A program made the translations under genes and the position numbers. From the NCBI GenBank assembly GCA_963781265.1, contig CAWAFH010000014.1:62001-126000 (forward strand): DNA of 64,000 nucleotides, in the 5' to 3' direction. This document shows positions 62,755 to 64,000 of this stretch, one piece after another. The stretch's first letter is position 1, and each line of letters starts with the position of its first letter. The notes beneath the pieces are model-generated. The model saw only the letters and a program-made list of their open reading frames with translations. It was not told where the DNA came from and ran no database searches. The stretch is from WHSW01 sp963781265 (GTDB taxonomy: Bacteria > Actinomycetota > Thermoleophilia > Solirubrobacterales > 70-9).

Positions 62755-63431
62755 CCGCCGCCCACCCAGGAGTCGAAGAGTCCAAAGGCGCGGTGGCGGG
62801 CGTCCACACGCCGCTGATCCGAGGCGTCGATCAGCGACGGCGCGTCGAGCCCGAGGTCACGCAGCCGCCCTGCTTCCAGCGCCGCCCATCCGTGGACGAT
62901 TTCCGGCGTGGCCTCCGGGTGAAACTGCACCCCGATGTGCGGGCCGGCGCGAAAGGCCGCCGAGCAGCCCTCGAGCTCGGCCAGCGGCTCGGCCCCGGCG
63001 GGCAGCGGGAACGTCTCGTAGTTGTAGTGCAGCCACTCCCCGGCGGCGGGGCTCGCGGGGTCGCCGTCGACATCGCGCCAGCCGATGCTCGGGCGCGGCG
63101 CGGGACCGACGTCGGCACCCATGGCCCGGGCGAGCATCTGGCCGCCGAAGCAGATGCCGAGCACCGGGATCCCGGCCTCGATCGCGGCGCCGGTGAGCTC
63201 GGCCTCGGCGGCGACCCACCGGGGCTCGGCCGCGTTGACCGAGTGCTCCGCGCCGAGGACGACGAGCCCGCCCCAGCCCCGCGGGTCCGCGGGCACCGGC
63301 TCGCCGCGGTCCGGTCGGATCGTGGTCCAGGCGAGCCCGCGCTCGTCCAGCCACTCGGCGAGCAGCCCCGGCGGCGTGTCGTCGTGATGGCGCAGGACGC
63401 GGATCTCGGCTCTCGAAACGGTCTCCGTCAT
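62751..63431 (-). CDS. Class I glutamine amidotransferase (GMP-synthase-like; PuuD-like role possible)
   Basis: This 226-residue domain has the nucleophile elbow PVLGICFGGQMLARAMG (Cys94) and QFHPEATPEIVHGW holding the catalytic His and Glu. There is no fused synthetase domain. In a Puu-type pathway it would hydrolyse gamma-glutamyl-GABA or a similar amide; a GMP-synthase-like free amidotransferase is the alternative. It is divergent from the binding-protein gene at 63501. Confidence 0.82.
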   Translation of the reverse strand: MTETVSRAEIRVLRHHDDTPPGLLAEWLDERGLAWTTIRPDRGEPVPADPRGWGGLVVLGAEHSVNAAEPRWVAAEAELTGAAIEAGIPVLGICFGGQMLARAMGADVGPAPRPSIGWRDVDGDPASPAAGEWLHYNYETFPLPAGAEPLAELEGCSAAFRAGPHIGVQFHPEATPEIVHGWAALEAGRLRDLGLDAPSLIDASDQRRVDARHRAFGLFDSWVGGG

Positions 63432-63500
63432 AACCCGGAACTAAGGTTCGGTTTTGTGGATAGTATGCGCGCGAGGGCCCGATCGAGGTAGGAGGAGATG

Positions 63501-64000
63501 ATGCACGGAGCGCGTCAGGTCGCCGATCGCAGGAGCACAGGGAGAGCGGGAACGGTGCTGCTTGCATGCGCAGCGACGCTCGCGAGCCTCCTCCTCGGTG
63601 CGTGCGGAAGCGATCTCGGAAGCGAGGACGAGGGAGATGGCGGCGACGTCCAGGTCGCCGACACCGAGCCCGTCCCCGGCAAGCCGCTGACGATCTCGAG
63701 CGCCGTCCTGTACATCGACAAGGCCGACGGCTCGGTCGACGGCCCCGGCTCGACCCTGGCCAACTTCACCAAGGAGACCGGGATCGAGGTCGAGTACCTC
63801 GAGGAGATCAACTCGAACGAGTCGCACTTCGCCAAGCTGCGGCCCGAGCTCGAGAACGGCTCCTCCGGCGGGCGCGACCTGATCGTGGCCACCGACTGGA
63901 TGGCGCGCAAGTACTACGACCTCGGCTACGCGCAGGAGCTCGACAAGTCGGCGCTCCCGAACGTCGAGGCCAACCTGCTGCCCGCGCTTCGCGACCCCGA
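63501..64000 (+). CDS. Polyamine-type ABC binding lipoprotein (PotD-like), cut by window edge
   Basis: Open to the right edge. The start ATG at 63501 follows AGGAGG by about six bases (a tandem ATG at 63498 is closer). The product has a lipoprotein signal (VLLACAATLASLLLGAC), then an acidic linker, KPLTISSAVLYIDKADGS, NFTKETGIEVEYLEEINSNE, and DLIVATDWMARKYYDLGYAQ, typical of spermidine/putrescine-binding proteins. This is the third such protein in the window and probably begins another transporter operon serving the adjacent ligase/oxidase genes. Confidence 0.85.
   Translation, partial: MHGARQVADRRSTGRAGTVLLACAATLASLLLGACGSDLGSEDEGDGGDVQVADTEPVPGKPLTISSAVLYIDKADGSVDGPGSTLANFTKETGIEVEYLEEINSNESHFAKLRPELENGSSGGRDLIVATDWMARKYYDLGYAQELDKSALPNVEANLLPALRDP

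Overview
The window is GC-rich, densely coded bacterial DNA that looks actinobacterial, probably Thermoleophilia (Solirubrobacterales-like); that placement is inference. The main reasons are a KGD-type fused E2-E1 2-oxoglutarate dehydrogenase, a decaprenyl-phosphate phosphoribosyltransferase, an ECF sigma/RskA-like pair, an actinobacterial-style c-di-AMP (ydaO/yuaA) riboswitch before a cell-wall hydrolase, an HtaA-like secreted protein, GTG/TTG starts, and several genes with a TAnnnT box 6-8 nt before the start codon, as in leaderless transcripts. No tRNA, rRNA, CRISPR array or classical insertion sequence was seen.

Layout. 1-3.6 kb (minus): two adjacent acyl-CoA dehydrogenases, two small proteins sharing a C-terminal module, and a UbiA-family prenyltransferase. 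3.8-8.4 kb (minus): a 2-oxoacid:ferredoxin oxidoreductase operon (gamma, alpha, beta, and a GltD-PorD fusion). 8.6-15.5 kb (plus): a group 3b-type [NiFe] hydrogenase operon with tightly overlapping genes: a flavoprotein-HyhB fusion, a cNMP-binding protein, HyhG, HyhS, HyhL and a maturation protease, then a CBS-domain protein. 15.5-23.1 kb (minus): PEP synthase, a TreT-like glycosyltransferase, an AGPS-like FAD oxidase and a two-domain SDR fusion. 23.2-29.4 kb (plus): a zinc-ribbon protein, photolyase, and a 1466-residue KGD with two lipoyl domains. 29.5-30.5 kb: a frameshifted AbiEi/DUF559-like gene framed by two copies of a palindromic repeat. 30.5-39.5 kb: small genes, aconitase, SDR, GST-like protein, HtaA-like protein, ECF sigma/anti-sigma, riboswitch plus NlpC/P60-like hydrolase, and azlCD. 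39.6-43.7 kb: a polyamine-type ABC transporter operon broken by about twenty single-base indels. 43.8-50.4 kb (minus): an intact polyamine-type ABC operon with a TetR regulator and an amine oxidase, then a second TetR gene. 50.5-64 kb: Rieske oxygenase plus PYROXD2-like flavoprotein, divergent from acyl-CoA dehydrogenase, NDP-forming acyl-CoA synthetase and aldehyde dehydrogenase; then IclR, DAO-family oxidase, glutamine-synthetase-like ligase, flavin-split-barrel protein, class I glutamine amidotransferase and the start of a third polyamine-binding lipoprotein.

How the genes fit together. The ferredoxin oxidoreductase, PEP synthase, hydrogenase, KGD and aconitase form a central-carbon and redox block. 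From 39.6 kb on, the genes read as uptake and oxidation of amines or polyamines, close to a Puu-type gamma-glutamyl route (ligase, oxidase, aldehyde dehydrogenase, amidotransferase, transporters), with a Rieske/acyl-CoA branch of unknown substrate beside it.

Most notable: three copies of a ~50-bp palindromic repeat, two of them framing the AbiEi/DUF559-like gene; a 55-bp exact repeat embedded in frame in both KGD and aconitase but on opposite strands; the dual-lipoyl KGD; and the flavoprotein-HyhB fusion. Many genes between 19 and 44 kb carry single-base indels. Their cause (sequence error or real decay) cannot be settled from the sequence alone.
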